Shown piece after piece: positions 63,174-64,000 of a stretch of 64,000 nt of DNA. This DNA is from Roseburia hominis A2-183 (GTDB taxonomy: Bacteria > Bacillota > Clostridia > Lachnospirales > Lachnospiraceae). The translations under genes were made by a program, and so were the position numbers. The notes under the pieces are model-generated. The model was not told the origin of the DNA. It did no database searches and saw only the letters and a list, made by a program, of their open reading frames with translations. The stretch lies in contig NC_015977.1 in NCBI RefSeq assembly GCF_000225345.1, positions 1,223,501-1,287,500 on the forward strand. The letters run 5' to 3'. Positions within the stretch are counted from its first letter, which is position 1. Each line of letters opens with the position of its first letter.

Positions 63174-64000
63174 ATGAAGGGAAACAGAGAGCAGATATAC
63201 GAATTTGTAAAACTCCACAGCTCCGTGAATGCCAATCACGGGATCTCTACTAATGAGATCGCAGAGGCACTCGGAATGCAGCGCACCAACGTCAGCACTG
63301 CACTGGGCGAACTCCTCCGGGAAGACAGGGTAAAAAAGAGCAGCAGCCGGCCGGTCTTATATTCGCTGACGGAAGCGTTTGCGGATGAGGAGGGAGCGTT
63401 CCGGGAACTGGTGGGATATGACGGCAGTTTAAAATACGCCGTTCAGCTTGCCAGGGCGGCACTTTTGTATCCGCACCGCGGACTGAATGTTCTTCTGATC
63501 GGAAGAGAGGGAAGCGGCAGAAAATACATGGCGGAAGTGATGCACAAAGCTGCCGTACAGCAGGGACTGGTTGCGGAACAGGCGCCGTTTGTAATGTGTG
63601 ACTGCATGGATTTCGGAGCGGACGATACGGCAACGATCGCAGAACTGCTCGGAGACGGCGTGCAGGGAGGAATGCTCGCGGAGGCAGCCACGGGAATCCT
63701 GTTTTTACATAAGGTACAGTTCCTGTCGGTGAACGTCAGACGTAAGCTGCTCCGCTGTTTTGTGGAGGCGGAGGATGCGCGGGAACTGCCGATGATTTTT
63801 CTATCCTGCGACGACAAGGCGCTGGATGTGATTTCCATGCTGGAAGACCACGTGCTGGCGGAGATCCGGCTCCCGTCCCTTACGGAGCGTCCGCTTCCAG
63901 AGCGGCGGAAGCTGCTGGAACATTTTCTGGTGGCGGAGGCATGCAGAACGAAGCGCACGATCACGCTGGAGTCCGAGGTGCTCACCTGCCTGATGCTGTT
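63174..64000 (+). CDS. LevR-like sigma-54-interaction/PRD regulator, N-terminal part (cut by window end)
   Basis: The frame is open to the window end (275 residues seen). The N-terminal winged helix (about 1-70) contains GISTNEIAEALGMQRTNVST then ALGELLREDRV. An AAA+ domain starts at about 85: Walker A region LLIGREGSGRKYMAEV and a position equivalent to Walker B at GILFLHKVQFL, then sensor region LPMIFLSCDD. In LevR and other sigma-54 activators Walker B reads LFLDE; here it is LFLHK, so ATPase activity is doubtful. LevR-type proteins usually control phosphotransferase operons, expected downstream. The start at 63174 is supported by GAGGA; an in-frame ATG at 63162 is also possible. Confidence 0.8.
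   Translation, partial: MKGNREQIYEFVKLHSSVNANHGISTNEIAEALGMQRTNVSTALGELLREDRVKKSSSRPVLYSLTEAFADEEGAFRELVGYDGSLKYAVQLARAALLYPHRGLNVLLIGREGSGRKYMAEVMHKAAVQQGLVAEQAPFVMCDCMDFGADDTATIAELLGDGVQGGMLAEAATGILFLHKVQFLSVNVRRKLLRCFVEAEDARELPMIFLSCDDKALDVISMLEDHVLAEIRLPSLTERPLPERRKLLEHFLVAEACRTKRTITLESEVLTCLML

Overview
The window looks like the chromosome of a spore-forming, probably motile gut Lachnospiraceae (Roseburia/Butyrivibrio-like; the genus is inferred from gene content only). It carries Firmicutes sporulation genes (gpr, spoIIP, GerMN lipoprotein), GGAGG-type ribosome sites, short tight operons and a large plant-xylan utilisation region. No rRNA, tRNA or CRISPR array was found.

Region 1 (1-9.1 kb) is conserved core: the end of a sensor kinase, a GerMN lipoprotein, comEC, holA, rpsT (opposite strand), gpr, spoIIP and a PAP2 phosphatase. 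The order comEC-holA-rpsT-gpr-spoIIP is the same as in Bacillus.

Region 2 (9.1-18.5 kb) is an AT-richer accessory island. It begins in a truncated LysR gene next to an IS256-family element and ends at a stranded C-terminal piece of an aldo/keto reductase. Inside are an HxlR/nitroreductase pair, an AgrA/AgrC-like LytTR two-component system, and a cluster of FlxA-like, FliD-like and related proteins. Three pairs of direct repeats with a 21-bp period precede the two-component operon and two of these gene groups, which suggests one small LytTR regulon. Four perfect 53-bp tandem repeats lie directly before the FlxA-like gene.

Region 3 (18.5-23.1 kb) holds asnB with an apparent frameshift in an A8 tract, a YoaK-family membrane protein and a Csp-like subtilase.

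Region 4 (23.3-50.2 kb) is a glucuronoarabinoxylan locus: AraC regulator, SGNH esterase, GH43, GH3, YesM/YesN two-component system, an ABC importer with two paralogous binding proteins, a CE1 feruloyl-esterase-like protein with a second dead module, GH115, GH8 and two GH94 phosphorylases. None of the enzymes has a signal peptide. Decorated xylo-oligosaccharides are therefore probably imported whole and stripped of acetyl, feruloyl, arabinosyl and glucuronosyl groups in the cytoplasm.

Region 5 (50.2-61.9 kb) is bracketed by two inverted ~530-bp copies of an unrecognised palindromic repeat. Between them lie an AraC regulator, a second ABC importer, a domain-swapped GH3, a DUF4867 protein, an L-fucose/L-arabinose isomerase-family protein and xylulokinase. 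Region 6 (61.9-64 kb) has a GNAT acetyltransferase, a small conserved protein and the start of a LevR-like regulator that runs out of the window.
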